This document shows, one piece after another, positions 29,768 through 38,520 of a stretch of 47,792 nucleotides of DNA. The notes below the pieces were generated by a model, which was given only the letters and a program-made list of their open reading frames with translations, was not told the DNA's origin and made no database searches. Location: positions 1 through 47,792 of IMG/VR virus record IMGVR_UViG_3300030329_003466; one strand, given 5' to 3'. A program made the translations under genes and the position numbers. The stretch is from a virus. Position 1 is the first letter of the stretch, and every line of letters starts with the position of its first letter.

Positions 29768-31795
29768 ATGATAAAAGAAGATAAAAGAGCAAAACAGGTA
29801 AAAGATTATTTTAGGCGTTGGTCAGATGCTAAAAAAGATTGGGAAGCTGCAGCAAGAGAAGATATAGATTTTTATTTAGGAAATCATTTTTCTCCAGAAG
29901 AAGCAGATGTGTTAGAAGAAAGAAACCAATCTAATATGCCAATAGATAGATTGTATTCCGCTATTGAGCAGTTTAAAGCTATTACTACTTCTAAACCACC
30001 AAAGTTTTCCGCTGTTGGAAGAGAAGATTCTGATAATAAACTTGCTAATGTTTGGAAAGTTCTATTAGAATATATATGGGATATATCTGAAGGTGACGAA
30101 GTATTTAAGCAAGCTATACACGATTATGCTGTTACTGGTCTTGGATATTTTTATGCTTATATTGATAAAGAAGCTGACTATGGAAGAGGTGAAGTTAAGT
30201 TTGCGAATATAAATCCTTTTAGAGTTGCGGTTGACCCAAATTCTAGGCATCGCTATTTTGATGATGCTGCTGGTATAGCTGTATCAACTATATTAACCAA
30301 ATTTCAGCTGTTAGATTTATATCCTGAATTAAACCAACCATTTGAAGACAAAGAAAAGCTTTTAATAGATTTAATAGAAACTATGGATAATGACGAAGAT
30401 TATCCTACATCTACAAATAAATATACAACATCTTCTTTTACGCCAGATGTAGTAAAAGATTATGACACTTCTCAGCAATCAGAAAAATATAGATTAATAG
30501 AATTTTATAGCAAAGTAAAGGTTTCCTATTTTAGAGTAGCTAATGTTCAAACAGGGCAAACAGATGTGATAGATTCTGAAAGATTAGAAGTATTAATGTC
30601 TCAAAAAGAAATGATTGATGCTTTAGAAGCTGGGTATATTGATATTGCTGAGGTTAAGCAAACAAGAATAAAATTAACATGCGTATTAGGACAAATAGTA
30701 TTGTATGAAAAAATATTAGATACAGATATCTATCCTGTTGTTCCTGTTCCTAATATATGGACAAATACTCCATATCCTATGAGCGATGTAAGAAAAAATA
30801 AAGATTTTCAAAGGTTCCTCAATAAAACGGTCTCTCTCATTACCTCTCATGCTCAGGCTAGTGCTGGTCTCAAATTACTAATTCCGCAAGGCAGTGTTCA
30901 AGATGTTGAAGAATTAGAAAGAGACTGGGCTAATCCAAATGCTACCATTGAATATGACCCATCATTTGGGGAACCGCATTTTCCCTCACCTCAACCATTA
31001 GCAGGCTCAATAATGCAGTTGCCTCAACTTATTGAAAGATATATAGATTTAAATATGGGTATTTTTGAAATGATGCAAGGAAATACAGAGGTTGCTCCTA
31101 ACACATCTTCAGCAACTATGATGATGGAAGATTTTGGTCAACGTAGAAGCAAATCTAAATTAAGAGATATTGAGGGAAGCTTAAAGAGATTAGGGAAAGC
31201 TGTTTACAATTTATCTAAATCTCATTATACATTTGAAAAAACAATTAGAATTGTTCAGCCAAATAATGATATAACAGAATATGCTGTAAATAAAAGATTA
31301 TTTGATGATAAAACAGGTGCACTACAGACAATAGAAAATGATATTACTTCTGGTCAATTTGATATAAGAGTTATAGGTAACTCAACAATGCCTTCTAACA
31401 AATGGGGAGAATGGCAAATTTATATGGAAGCATATCAAGCTGGACTTATCGATAGAACTGAAGCATTAAAGAAAACAGAAATATTTGATAAGGAGGGCGT
31501 ATTGTCTAGAACTGATGAAGTAGAAAAATTACAAGGCATGATACAACAGTTACAAGAACAGGTTAAGAAAGTTTCTGGAGATTTACAAACAGCTCAAAGA
31601 GAAACTGTTCAGTCTAACCAAAAAACTGAAGTAGAGAAATTTAAAGGAAGATTAAAAGAAATTGAACTAGAAACTAAGACTGCTAACAAATTATCTGTTG
31701 GCAGACTTAAAGACACAGTAAACCTCGAAAGGGAGAAAATCAGAATGAATGGTGCATCAGCACCTGCTGGTGAAACTCCTGAAGAGACATTGTAA
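29768..31795 (+). CDS. Portal protein (P22-type)
   Basis: The 675-residue protein directly after terL starts with a basic helical region and a 'DFYLGNHF..EEA' segment. It has an N-terminal half of alternating strands and helices (for example NPFRVAVDPNSRHRYFDDA) typical of the P22-like portal family, and a C-terminal coiled coil (about residues 575-650) like the barrel extension. It would form the dodecameric vertex for DNA entry and exit. The family assignment is by pattern and by strict synteny with terminase and capsid genes. Confidence 0.88.
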   Translation: MIKEDKRAKQVKDYFRRWSDAKKDWEAAAREDIDFYLGNHFSPEEADVLEERNQSNMPIDRLYSAIEQFKAITTSKPPKFSAVGREDSDNKLANVWKVLLEYIWDISEGDEVFKQAIHDYAVTGLGYFYAYIDKEADYGRGEVKFANINPFRVAVDPNSRHRYFDDAAGIAVSTILTKFQLLDLYPELNQPFEDKEKLLIDLIETMDNDEDYPTSTNKYTTSSFTPDVVKDYDTSQQSEKYRLIEFYSKVKVSYFRVANVQTGQTDVIDSERLEVLMSQKEMIDALEAGYIDIAEVKQTRIKLTCVLGQIVLYEKILDTDIYPVVPVPNIWTNTPYPMSDVRKNKDFQRFLNKTVSLITSHAQASAGLKLLIPQGSVQDVEELERDWANPNATIEYDPSFGEPHFPSPQPLAGSIMQLPQLIERYIDLNMGIFEMMQGNTEVAPNTSSATMMMEDFGQRRSKSKLRDIEGSLKRLGKAVYNLSKSHYTFEKTIRIVQPNNDITEYAVNKRLFDDKTGALQTIENDITSGQFDIRVIGNSTMPSNKWGEWQIYMEAYQAGLIDRTEALKKTEIFDKEGVLSRTDEVEKLQGMIQQLQEQVKKVSGDLQTAQRETVQSNQKTEVEKFKGRLKEIELETKTANKLSVGRLKDTVNLEREKIRMNGASAPAGETPEETL

Positions 31796-31807
31796 AAGGA
31801 GTCTAAT

Positions 31808-32536
31808 ATGACTAACAACGATAGCGGACATCAGGCAACTGGTCTAACCGCAGGCAATAAAGAAGAAGGGCAAAACCCTGCACAGAGTTCTGACTGGGAG
31901 AAACAAGCAAAATATTTTCAATCAGAAAAGGATAAACTGTATCAGGAAAATCAGAGATTACAGGATTATAAAAAAATTGGAGAGTTTTTGGAGTCACGTC
32001 CAGACATTACTCAAGTAGTTACTAATATGGCTACGGGTGGCCAACCTCAAGCTCCTCAACGTATAACCTTAGATAAAGATGAATTTGACCCATGGGAAGC
32101 CTATAACAAACCATCTTCAAAATCATATCAATACAGAATGCAAGAAATGTCTGACGTAGTTCAGTCAGCAGTTTCAGAACAAGTGCAAGGTGTTGCACAG
32201 GCGCAAGGAATGCAAAATCTTAAAGGCGAACTTGAGAAGCGAGGCTTAAATGAAGAACAGATACTAGATTTTGTTCAATTTGCATCTAGAAACCCTGCCG
32301 AATATGGTATAGATGGAGTTCTGAATATGTGGCAATCTGTAGCGAATGGTAATGAAACCCAAGATGTTACTAGTGAAGCTAATACTGCACCAAGACCATT
32401 AGACCAAATTAGGGAAACACAAAATAATCCTGCTTATGGAGGAATATTAGGTGGTGAACAACCTGCGGTCAAAGATGATATAGATGAAATGTGGGAAGGT
32501 ATTACTAAAGCTGGTAGTCGAGGAAATTTATTATAA
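31808..32536 (+). CDS. Scaffold-like head assembly protein
   Basis: GGAG precedes ATG 31808 by six bases. The 242 residues are acidic and Gln-rich with an N-terminal coiled coil (about 28-60: QAKYFQSEKDKLYQENQRLQ) and a disordered C-terminus. Such composition and location between portal and major capsid genes are typical of capsid scaffolding proteins. No protease gene is visible, so scaffold removal may be non-proteolytic. Function inferred from context. Confidence 0.75.
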   Translation: MTNNDSGHQATGLTAGNKEEGQNPAQSSDWEKQAKYFQSEKDKLYQENQRLQDYKKIGEFLESRPDITQVVTNMATGGQPQAPQRITLDKDEFDPWEAYNKPSSKSYQYRMQEMSDVVQSAVSEQVQGVAQAQGMQNLKGELEKRGLNEEQILDFVQFASRNPAEYGIDGVLNMWQSVANGNETQDVTSEANTAPRPLDQIRETQNNPAYGGILGGEQPAVKDDIDEMWEGITKAGSRGNLL

Positions 32537-32558
32537 TTTAAACTAAGGAGAAGTAAAA

Positions 32559-33923
32559 ATGGCAACAACCAATAAAGGTGTACTTAAGTTTGGTACTCCT
32601 GGTGGAGCTACGGTAGATAGTGCTTCGTTAAACACTAGAAGACTGTACGACTTTAGCGATAGAGTCGCTGATTTAACACCAGAAGAGTCACCATTTTTTG
32701 TATACTTATCAAAAGTAGCAAAAGTGCCAACTACTGACCCTCAATTTAGATTCTTAGAAGATAGAACAAAAGTTTCTTGGAGTGATAGAAGCTTTAAATT
32801 AAATGGCAGTCATTCTGTACCTGCAGCTGGAAGCACATTAACATATACTGTTACTGATGCTGATACACCAGCTAATTCAATCGACTGGTTGATTAAAGGT
32901 ATGGTTTTTGCTATTGATTATAAAGAAAATGACTCTCCTGAAACTATTATTGTTCGTATTGAAAGTGCCCCTGTAGATGCAGGAACAAGCACAACATTTA
33001 CTGGTAGAACTATTTCTGCTATAGATGGTGCTGAAACAGGTGCTGACAATACAGTGTGCCAAGTTATTGGTACATCTTTTGAGGAAGGTTCTGGTGCTCC
33101 AGATGTATGGCAAGAAGAGCTTGATAATGATTATGGTTATACCCAAATCTTTAAAACAGCTTGCGAAATGACTAATACTACTAGAGCAACTGTTTATCGA
33201 GGTTATGCTGATGAATGGCAAAGAATCTGGAATCTTAAATTGAGAGAACATAAAGTTGACATAGAAAGAGCAATGTTATTTGGACAAAGAGCATCGTCTA
33301 ATAATATTCAATATTCAGAAGGTGTCGTAGGACATATAGTTAAAAATGGTACAGCTGTAGTAAATGATGGAGCATTATCGTACACATCAGGAGCTCCATA
33401 TTTTAGAAGTTGTGCTCAAAGTGAATTAACTTATGACCGATTACTTTCTGATTTTGAAGTAGTATTTGACCCTGCTCGTGGAGGCTCAAGCAATAAGCTT
33501 GGTCTTGCTGGGTTCCAAGTAATAACATTCTTTAACAAGTTGGGTGGATTTAGTAAAAATATAGCAAATTTAGGTGTTACACCTAATACTGATGAATCTA
33601 CTAATGCATTTAATTATGATATACAAAATATTCAAGGTTCATTTGGACATAGTCTAATGAAAATTGATACTGTATATGGTAGTTTATCAATGGTTAAAGA
33701 GCCTCTATTTAGAGGATTTTCAACAGGTTATTTAGCTATGATTGATTTAGACCATGTAGCTTATAGACCATTAGTTGGAAACGGTGTTAATCGTGATACT
33801 TCAATAACAACCAACGTTCAACAAGCAGATGAAGATTTGAGAAAAGATATGATTCTAACCGAAGCAGGTTTAGAAGTTACTCTTCCAGAAACTCATATGT
33901 TATATAACGTTGAAGCGTCATAA
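32559..33923 (+). CDS. Major capsid protein (SU10-like HK97 fold)
   Basis: AAGGAG lies before ATG 32559. The 454-residue protein has the N-terminal segment 'DLTPEESPFFVYLSKVAKV', close to the 'SP..TPF...' segment of SU10/DUF5309-type capsid proteins. It also has the central 'REHKVDIERAMLFGQRAS' helix seen in those families. A variable-looking insert (about residues 90-170, Thr/Asp/Gly-rich) may be a surface domain. Position after portal and scaffold genes fits. Lattice geometry is not predictable from sequence. Confidence 0.88.
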   Translation: MATTNKGVLKFGTPGGATVDSASLNTRRLYDFSDRVADLTPEESPFFVYLSKVAKVPTTDPQFRFLEDRTKVSWSDRSFKLNGSHSVPAAGSTLTYTVTDADTPANSIDWLIKGMVFAIDYKENDSPETIIVRIESAPVDAGTSTTFTGRTISAIDGAETGADNTVCQVIGTSFEEGSGAPDVWQEELDNDYGYTQIFKTACEMTNTTRATVYRGYADEWQRIWNLKLREHKVDIERAMLFGQRASSNNIQYSEGVVGHIVKNGTAVVNDGALSYTSGAPYFRSCAQSELTYDRLLSDFEVVFDPARGGSSNKLGLAGFQVITFFNKLGGFSKNIANLGVTPNTDESTNAFNYDIQNIQGSFGHSLMKIDTVYGSLSMVKEPLFRGFSTGYLAMIDLDHVAYRPLVGNGVNRDTSITTNVQQADEDLRKDMILTEAGLEVTLPETHMLYNVEAS

Positions 33924-33934
33924 GGGGGTTATAG

Positions 33935-34363
33935 ATGAGAAGTGATTTTTTAAATGAAAGTAGTGGTGCATCTTTTGGATATAAAAAGAAAGTTGTGCCT
34001 ATTGACCATGATGTTACATTAACTAATGAAGATAGCGGAAAAGTTTTTATGCTTAGTGCCACAGGTGGTACTGTTGCAGTTACTCTTCCAACTTCTTTAG
34101 AAGATGGTGTACATTATAAGTTCATAGTAGAAGAAGAAACTCCTTCAAATGCTATTACTATAGCGGCTGGGAGTGCAATTGTTAGCTTTGTAATGAAAGA
34201 CGCAGGAGGCAACGCATCTAATTCGACAGCAGGAACTCAAATATCTAATGTAATTATTGGAGCAACAGCTCAAAAAGCTGATTATGTTGAGTTAATGGCT
34301 GCTGGAGGAGAATGGGTTGGTTCAGCACTTTCTAGCATAGATGACGCTATTACTACATCATAA
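33935..34363 (+). CDS. Putative head decoration protein (142 aa)
   Basis: GGGGG lies before ATG 33935. The product is beta-rich: after a 20-residue leader the sequence alternates hydrophobic strands (VFMLSATGGTVAVTLPTSL, HYKFIVEEETPSN, ITIAAGSAIVSFVM) and Gly/Thr turns, suggesting a jelly-roll-like fold. It lies immediately after the capsid gene, where decoration or head-fibre proteins usually are. No closer family recognised. Confidence 0.7.
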   Translation: MRSDFLNESSGASFGYKKKVVPIDHDVTLTNEDSGKVFMLSATGGTVAVTLPTSLEDGVHYKFIVEEETPSNAITIAAGSAIVSFVMKDAGGNASNSTAGTQISNVIIGATAQKADYVELMAAGGEWVGSALSSIDDAITTS

Positions 34364-34466
34364 ACCGAATAAATAAGGTTTAATAGCTTGTAGAGCTATG
34401 GGGTGGGTCATATGACAGGCCTACCCCGAATCTACTGGGAATTTAACAATTAAAATGGAGATATAA
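34364..34466 (+). ncRNA. Structured gap with two strong hairpins in the late unit
   Basis: These 103 gene-free bases contain ATAGCT-TGTAG-AGCTAT (6 bp), followed at once by GGGGT...ACCCC. Between those arms lies a GG...CC pair set and the 10-base palindrome GTCATATGAC. No U-tract follows, so it is not a classical terminator. Partial termination or RNA processing after the highly expressed capsid genes is a reasonable reading. Ribosome site GGAGATATAA for the next gene lies at its end. Confidence 0.5.
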
Positions 34467-34676
34467 ATGGCTATCAAATGTAAAGTATTCCTTCATGATG
34501 CAAAAAATTTAGCTAGTAGTGATGGAGATGATGACGGTAAATTAGCGGAAGATATTCAAGATTATGTTACCGCAAATATAAGTAGCACATTAGCAGGAGC
34601 AAATTTAAATGTAACTTCTACAATGATTGAAGGTGGAAGTAGAGTTATGACATTAGTAATTTGCGATAATAGTTAA
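34467..34676 (+). CDS. Small unknown structural-region protein (69 aa)
   Basis: ATG 34467 follows GGAGATATAA. The product is 69 residues with an acidic, Gly/Asp-rich turn (SSDGDDDGKLAEDI) and beta-like ends. It lies between capsid-associated genes, so a virion role is plausible. No family recognised. Confidence 0.72.
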   Translation: MAIKCKVFLHDAKNLASSDGDDDGKLAEDIQDYVTANISSTLAGANLNVTSTMIEGGSRVMTLVICDNS

Positions 34677-34678
34677 TA

Positions 34679-35131
34679 GTGTCTAAAAGAGATTATAAAG
34701 ACGAATACGAAAAGTTTCAAAAAGATAGAAGTGGTTATAGAGCAAAGCTTAATAAACATAATCGAGATAAAGGAACTTATGGTAACGGAGATGGCTTAGA
34801 TGCATCACATGAAAATGGCAAAATAACAGGATTTGTTGCTTCGTCTGAGAATAAAGGGAGAAAGGAGAAAAGCAGATTGAAAGGTTCTACTAGAAAAGCT
34901 TCACAAGGAGGAAAAATGCATGGCCCGTCTCATGAAGAAGGTGGAATTAAAGTTGAAGTTGAGGGACAAGAGATTGTAATTAATAAAAGTAAAAATAACG
35001 CCGCTGGCATTCATGAAAAAGAATTGTTGGCATTAAACGATAATCCTGATGATTATATTATAATTAAAAGGCCTGAATATGATAAATGGCCATCACAGGA
35101 TGCTAGAAAAAGAGGAGAAGAAAATGCCTAA
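34679..35131 (+). CDS. Structural protein with GPSHEEGGI motif (150 aa)
   Basis: Uses a GTG start at 34679, two bases after the previous stop. The N-terminal half is Lys/Arg/Gly-rich and probably disordered. The C-terminal half contains GPSHEEGGIKVEVEGQEIVI (about 81-100), followed by an INK segment. The pattern 'GPSH..GGI.....G.E.VINK' recurs in phage head and tail proteins of marine podoviruses and large phages. Its exact role is not established; it may be a minor virion component. Confidence 0.72.
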   Translation: MSKRDYKDEYEKFQKDRSGYRAKLNKHNRDKGTYGNGDGLDASHENGKITGFVASSENKGRKEKSRLKGSTRKASQGGKMHGPSHEEGGIKVEVEGQEIVINKSKNNAAGIHEKELLALNDNPDDYIIIKRPEYDKWPSQDARKRGEENA

Positions 35132-35675
35132 TATAAAATTACCTTATAATGCAGAGGGAGTAGAGCTTGCAGATAGCATAGCAGATAAAGTTGCAGATGC
35201 TGGTGGTGAAATATCACAAGATATTCCTATTAGTAATGCATCAATGAGGAATACTAATATGGATATGGATAGTTACGCAGGTGGAGGAAATGTAAACATA
35301 GATTCAATGGGTTACTATAAAGAAGGTGGTAAAATAGAAGAAGGTGGAAGAAAAGTCAAAGAAGATAAAAAAAAGCCAAAAACAACAGTTGTTAGAAAAG
35401 ATGTTACTGTAGGTGGTGAAAAAGTAGGAACACTTAAATCTTTAAAAACAGATTTTGTAGATAGTCCTTTAGATGAAGTTGTTACTGGGGTAGGAAAAGC
35501 TGCTAAAAATTTAGCTGAAGATGCTTACGGTGCTGCACAGAAGGTTCCTGGTGTAGTCGAAAAAGCTTCTAAAACTGTAAAGACTGTGACTGAAGGTTTA
35601 AAAAAGAAATTAAAAAAGAAAGACAAAAAGTTAAAATATAAAGATACAGACGGTGGCGGAAAGCGGAAGTCTTAG
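35124..35675 (+). CDS. Gly/Lys-rich structural protein (183 aa)
   Basis: I choose ATG 35124 (after AGAGGAGAAGAAA), overlapping the upstream stop by eight bases. The longer frame from 35079 would overlap far more without a ribosome site. The protein has a helical, Ala-rich start, a Gly-rich middle (SYAGGGNVNIDSMGYYKEGG), a Lys-rich segment, another helical region and a strongly basic C-terminus (KKKDKKLKYKDTDGGGKRKS). This suggests DNA contact inside the capsid, an inference from charge. Confidence 0.7.
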   Translation: MPNIKLPYNAEGVELADSIADKVADAGGEISQDIPISNASMRNTNMDMDSYAGGGNVNIDSMGYYKEGGKIEEGGRKVKEDKKKPKTTVVRKDVTVGGEKVGTLKSLKTDFVDSPLDEVVTGVGKAAKNLAEDAYGAAQKVPGVVEKASKTVKTVTEGLKKKLKKKDKKLKYKDTDGGGKRKS

Positions 35676-35677
35676 AA

Positions 35678-35878
35678 ATGGCAATTTTTATATATTGTGA
35701 AGATTGCGATGCTACAGTAGAGCCAAATAGTTGTAAGCATAATAAAGAGTTTGATTCAGGTTCTAGGAATATGGGTGTTACAATTAATATGAGAAGTAAT
35801 CCTTGGGCTAAACAAACTCAAGTAGAATTTAGTCAAACAACAATGGAGCAAGATATAGCAGACAGGAATAGAAGATAA
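35678..35878 (+). CDS. Small zinc-binding-like protein (66 aa)
   Basis: ATG 35678 is two bases after the previous stop. C7, C10, C19 and H21 (YCEDCDATVEPNSCKH) make a plausible CCCH zinc site. The rest is polar. The TAATG overlap with the following gene indicates coupling. Function unknown. Confidence 0.75.
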   Translation: MAIFIYCEDCDATVEPNSCKHNKEFDSGSRNMGVTINMRSNPWAKQTQVEFSQTTMEQDIADRNRR

Positions 35879-36624
35879 TGGCAACTTTTGAAGATAAAAT
35901 TATAAGTTTAACTGGAATAACTAGCAATACCCAAAACCAAACATATATTGATGCTTGGTTAGAAATGGCCTGTAAAGATGTTTTAATTATGCTACCTAAA
36001 GAAGCTTTACTTGATATATCTGGAAGCTATACTTTAGATGATACTAATAATAAGATGCATAATGTTGATGATTTTATTGTTTTGCATGTAATGAGACGTT
36101 ATACTAATAAAGATACCGAAGCAACTACCTCAGCTCTTGTAAATACAAGATATAGAGATTGTAGGCAAGTATCTCATCGTTCAATTTCTTTAGCTGAAGA
36201 AGATTCTGGCTATTTGGAAGCATGTTCTGTTGAAGACCCAATTTATTATATTTTTCAAAATAATTTATATGTTCTTCCTCAGTGTACTGATGAATACACT
36301 GGTATAGTCAGTCGTGTAGTGTTTCCTAAAGCAACTTCAACTGAGCCTCTTTACAGTAAAGAAGCTTTAGATAATTTTCCAAATGAATTAGAGCAAGCTG
36401 TTGTATATAGAGCAGCTGCTAATGCAGCTAGATTCTTATTCCAAGACGAACAAGATGATGAAATTTATATTCCTATGATTAAAGATTTAACCAATCAGTT
36501 TGCTAATAGCATAAAATTATATTTATCAAAATTTAAGAAAGCAGCTCCTTTAGAAGAAGAAGATGTTTCTAGAAGTGGCAGTTTTATGAAAGCTCTGACA
36601 AAAGCTATGGGAGGTGCTCAATGA
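35878..36624 (+). CDS. Head-tail adaptor-like protein (248 aa)
   Basis: ATG 35878 overlaps the upstream stop (TAATG). The sequence has an N-terminal helix (TYIDAWLEMACKDVLIMLP), a beta-rich middle and a C-terminal helical segment with 'ELEQAVVYRAAANAARFLF'. That is the layout of podoviral adaptor/tail-tubular proteins that dock on the portal. The stop overlaps the next start by four bases. No closer family was identified. Confidence 0.7.
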   Translation: MATFEDKIISLTGITSNTQNQTYIDAWLEMACKDVLIMLPKEALLDISGSYTLDDTNNKMHNVDDFIVLHVMRRYTNKDTEATTSALVNTRYRDCRQVSHRSISLAEEDSGYLEACSVEDPIYYIFQNNLYVLPQCTDEYTGIVSRVVFPKATSTEPLYSKEALDNFPNELEQAVVYRAAANAARFLFQDEQDDEIYIPMIKDLTNQFANSIKLYLSKFKKAAPLEEEDVSRSGSFMKALTKAMGGAQ

Positions 36625-36905
36625 AAGTAAGAGATATTGTTTCTCAGATTGAAAGATTATTTGGTAGGCAACCACATCGGTATATAAATAGATTAATTAA
36701 TGATGGTATATCTGAAATTGCAGCAAAAAGGCAACATCGTGTTGAGCATAAAAAAATTGATTTAGTTGAAGACCAAAGATGGTATGATTTAGATACGGAG
36801 ATAATTGATATTGTAAAAGTTGAGATTAAAGATACAAATGATAGATATGCTATGGTTCCTAAATTAGCAGACTCTCATAGACTTTTAAAAGGAGATGAGG
36901 TTTAA
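36621..36905 (+). CDS. Small adaptor-like protein (94 aa)
   Basis: The frame overlaps the neighbours by four bases upstream and one downstream. The product starts with a basic helical part (RDIVSQIERLFGRQPHRYIN) followed by strands (HKKIDLVEDQRWYDLDTEII). The 'W..L' segment before 'DIVKVEI' resembles head-completion and adaptor subunits. Likely part of the neck together with its neighbours, by synteny. Confidence 0.7.
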   Translation: MKVRDIVSQIERLFGRQPHRYINRLINDGISEIAAKRQHRVEHKKIDLVEDQRWYDLDTEIIDIVKVEIKDTNDRYAMVPKLADSHRLLKGDEV

Positions 36906-37306
36906 TGGCTACAAATAAAAGAACATATCCAAATGATTATTTTGCATGGTATAATGATGATGAAAGATTAGCTATTGTTAATCTTGTGACTGCGACTGAT
37001 GAAGATTCTGGGGTTAGAGCAGGCGAATATGATACTTATAGTGGAAGCGATGTAGCAAGCGGAATAAGAATTACCTATCATGGAAAATATCCAGAAGTTG
37101 AAGACTATGAAGATGATTTATTTAAAGATATAGGTCTCGATTCAGGCTTGCATCCTTGTGTTGTATGTTATGTTAAATATAGGATATTTGAAGATTTAGG
37201 CGATATGCAAAAAGCTATATATTTTAGAAAAATGTTTACAGATATGTTAAATAAATACCCACTTAGAAAGTCTGGAGTTAGACGAATAAGTGTGCCAAGG
37301 ATGTAA
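36905..37306 (+). CDS. Putative neck/tail completion protein (133 aa)
   Basis: The start overlaps the upstream stop (TAATGG). The product is mixed alpha/beta and acidic in the middle (YPEVEDYEDDLFKDIGLD), with a 'HPCVVCYVKYRIFEDLGDMQ' helix and a basic C-terminus (KSGVRRISVPRM). It resembles neck proteins by position only; no family assigned. Confidence 0.7.
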   Translation: MATNKRTYPNDYFAWYNDDERLAIVNLVTATDEDSGVRAGEYDTYSGSDVASGIRITYHGKYPEVEDYEDDLFKDIGLDSGLHPCVVCYVKYRIFEDLGDMQKAIYFRKMFTDMLNKYPLRKSGVRRISVPRM

Positions 37307-37315
37307 GGAGATATA

Positions 37316-37804
37316 ATGGCGGGAGTTAATAGTGCAACATTAATAACAAAGATTTCAGAAAAAATTACATTAAATGGTAATAAGTATAATAATGTTGTAG
37401 AGAAAAGAATAAGCGGAATATCAGATATATTTAAAAGGATTGTTACTTGTCCAGCCAATTCAGAGACTACTGTTGCTATGTTTCATAGCTCTGTTGCTGA
37501 CGGAACTTTGTCTCCTTTAGATATAGATAATGTAAAATATATAAGATTTACCAATTTAGATGATACTAATAGTATTACATTAAGTTTGCAATCAGATGTA
37601 GGGGAGGACGATTCTGCGGCAGACGAATCTGCTAGTTTGTTAGTAGAGGCTGGTAAAAGTTTTATTATGGGCGTACCAAATGATGGTATAGGAATATCAG
37701 ATGCAAATGCTAATTTGGTAACAGATTTGGTTGATTTAGAGAGTCTTGTAGTATTTACAGGTAGTAATGCGGTTGATATTGAAATTTTTATAGCAAGTAG
37801 TTAA
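37316..37804 (+). CDS. Beta-structured virion protein, paralogue A (162 aa)
   Basis: AAGGAG lies before ATG 37316. The central VKYIRFTNLDDTNSITLSLQ strand pair and C-terminal DIEIFIASS are shared with the protein at 41201-41914 (VKYVRFTNLDDTNHVTLTFQ and DIEMFIAETA). The two genes are therefore duplicates. This version lacks the extra repeat domain of its partner. The fold is a compact beta sandwich, probably a virion surface or tail protein. Confidence 0.78.
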   Translation: MAGVNSATLITKISEKITLNGNKYNNVVEKRISGISDIFKRIVTCPANSETTVAMFHSSVADGTLSPLDIDNVKYIRFTNLDDTNSITLSLQSDVGEDDSAADESASLLVEAGKSFIMGVPNDGIGISDANANLVTDLVDLESLVVFTGSNAVDIEIFIASS

Positions 37805-37815
37805 AAGGAGGAAAA

Positions 37816-37977
37816 GTGGACGTAGACACATTAAAATCAGCGGTTATTGGTGGGGGCGGCATGACTGTCCAGTTTATAGATATGTTGCCTGAAATGGTAC
37901 GTATAGGCGTAGGAATAGCTACTATAGTATATTTTGTATATAAAATTGCCTTAATTAGAAAAGAATTAAAGAGTTGA
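37816..37977 (+). CDS. Holin-like single-helix membrane protein (53 aa)
   Basis: GTG 37816 follows AAAGGAGGAAAA, an excellent ribosome site. A Gly-rich N-terminus (VIGGGGMTVQFIDMLP) is followed by a hydrophobic helix (VRIGVGIATIVYFVYKI) and a basic tail (RKELKS), giving N-out/C-in topology. Size and charge resemble small phage holins and pinholins. Since two more candidate membrane proteins lie at 39833 and 40134, the true holin is uncertain. Confidence 0.68.
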   Translation: MDVDTLKSAVIGGGGMTVQFIDMLPEMVRIGVGIATIVYFVYKIALIRKELKS

Positions 37978-37978
37978 T

Positions 37979-38500
37979 ATGGCTAATGCAGCTTCTATAA
38001 CAGTAAAAGCAACTTTATTGCCTTCAGAAATTTCAAAATTGTTGGACGATATAACAGTTACATACACTCCATCAGATTCCACAGAAGGTTGGTATTATAA
38101 GCTAACTAATGTTACTACAAGTAGTCTAGACTTGATAGAACAAGGTACTGCAGGATATGTTGGTAAAGGCTCTACACCTACTGGTGTTGATGCAGGAGGG
38201 ACTTCATCTTTGGTTGCTTCTGGAGATAAAGTAAAATTTTTATTTATAAAACATTTAGGTGTTAGAGATGATGGAAGCACATTAAATACAGCTGATAGCA
38301 TTTACTTGGTTTTAGATGCAGCGGCAGCGGCTCACAATGCTGTTGATGCTATTGAGGTTGGTCCAAATGAATGTTGGTTTGGAAAAATGAATGGGACAAC
38401 AGTTGCTGATATTCATGCTATATCAGGGCAAAAAGCAGGTGCAGGTACGGGGGGAAACAAAATACAATGTATAGTTGCGGCTATACTGGATGATGTTTAG
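37979..38500 (+). CDS. Beta-rich virion protein (173 aa)
   Basis: Begins one base after the holin-like stop. The protein is rich in Ala, Thr, Asp and Gly with alternating strands (SITVKATLLPSEISKLLDDI, then TVTYTPSD.) and ends in an Ala/Gly stretch. It is similar in style, but not clearly in sequence, to the surrounding tail components. No family recognised. Confidence 0.72.
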   Translation: MANAASITVKATLLPSEISKLLDDITVTYTPSDSTEGWYYKLTNVTTSSLDLIEQGTAGYVGKGSTPTGVDAGGTSSLVASGDKVKFLFIKHLGVRDDGSTLNTADSIYLVLDAAAAAHNAVDAIEVGPNECWFGKMNGTTVADIHAISGQKAGAGTGGNKIQCIVAAILDDV

Positions 38501-38520
38501 AATAATATGAGGAATCATAT

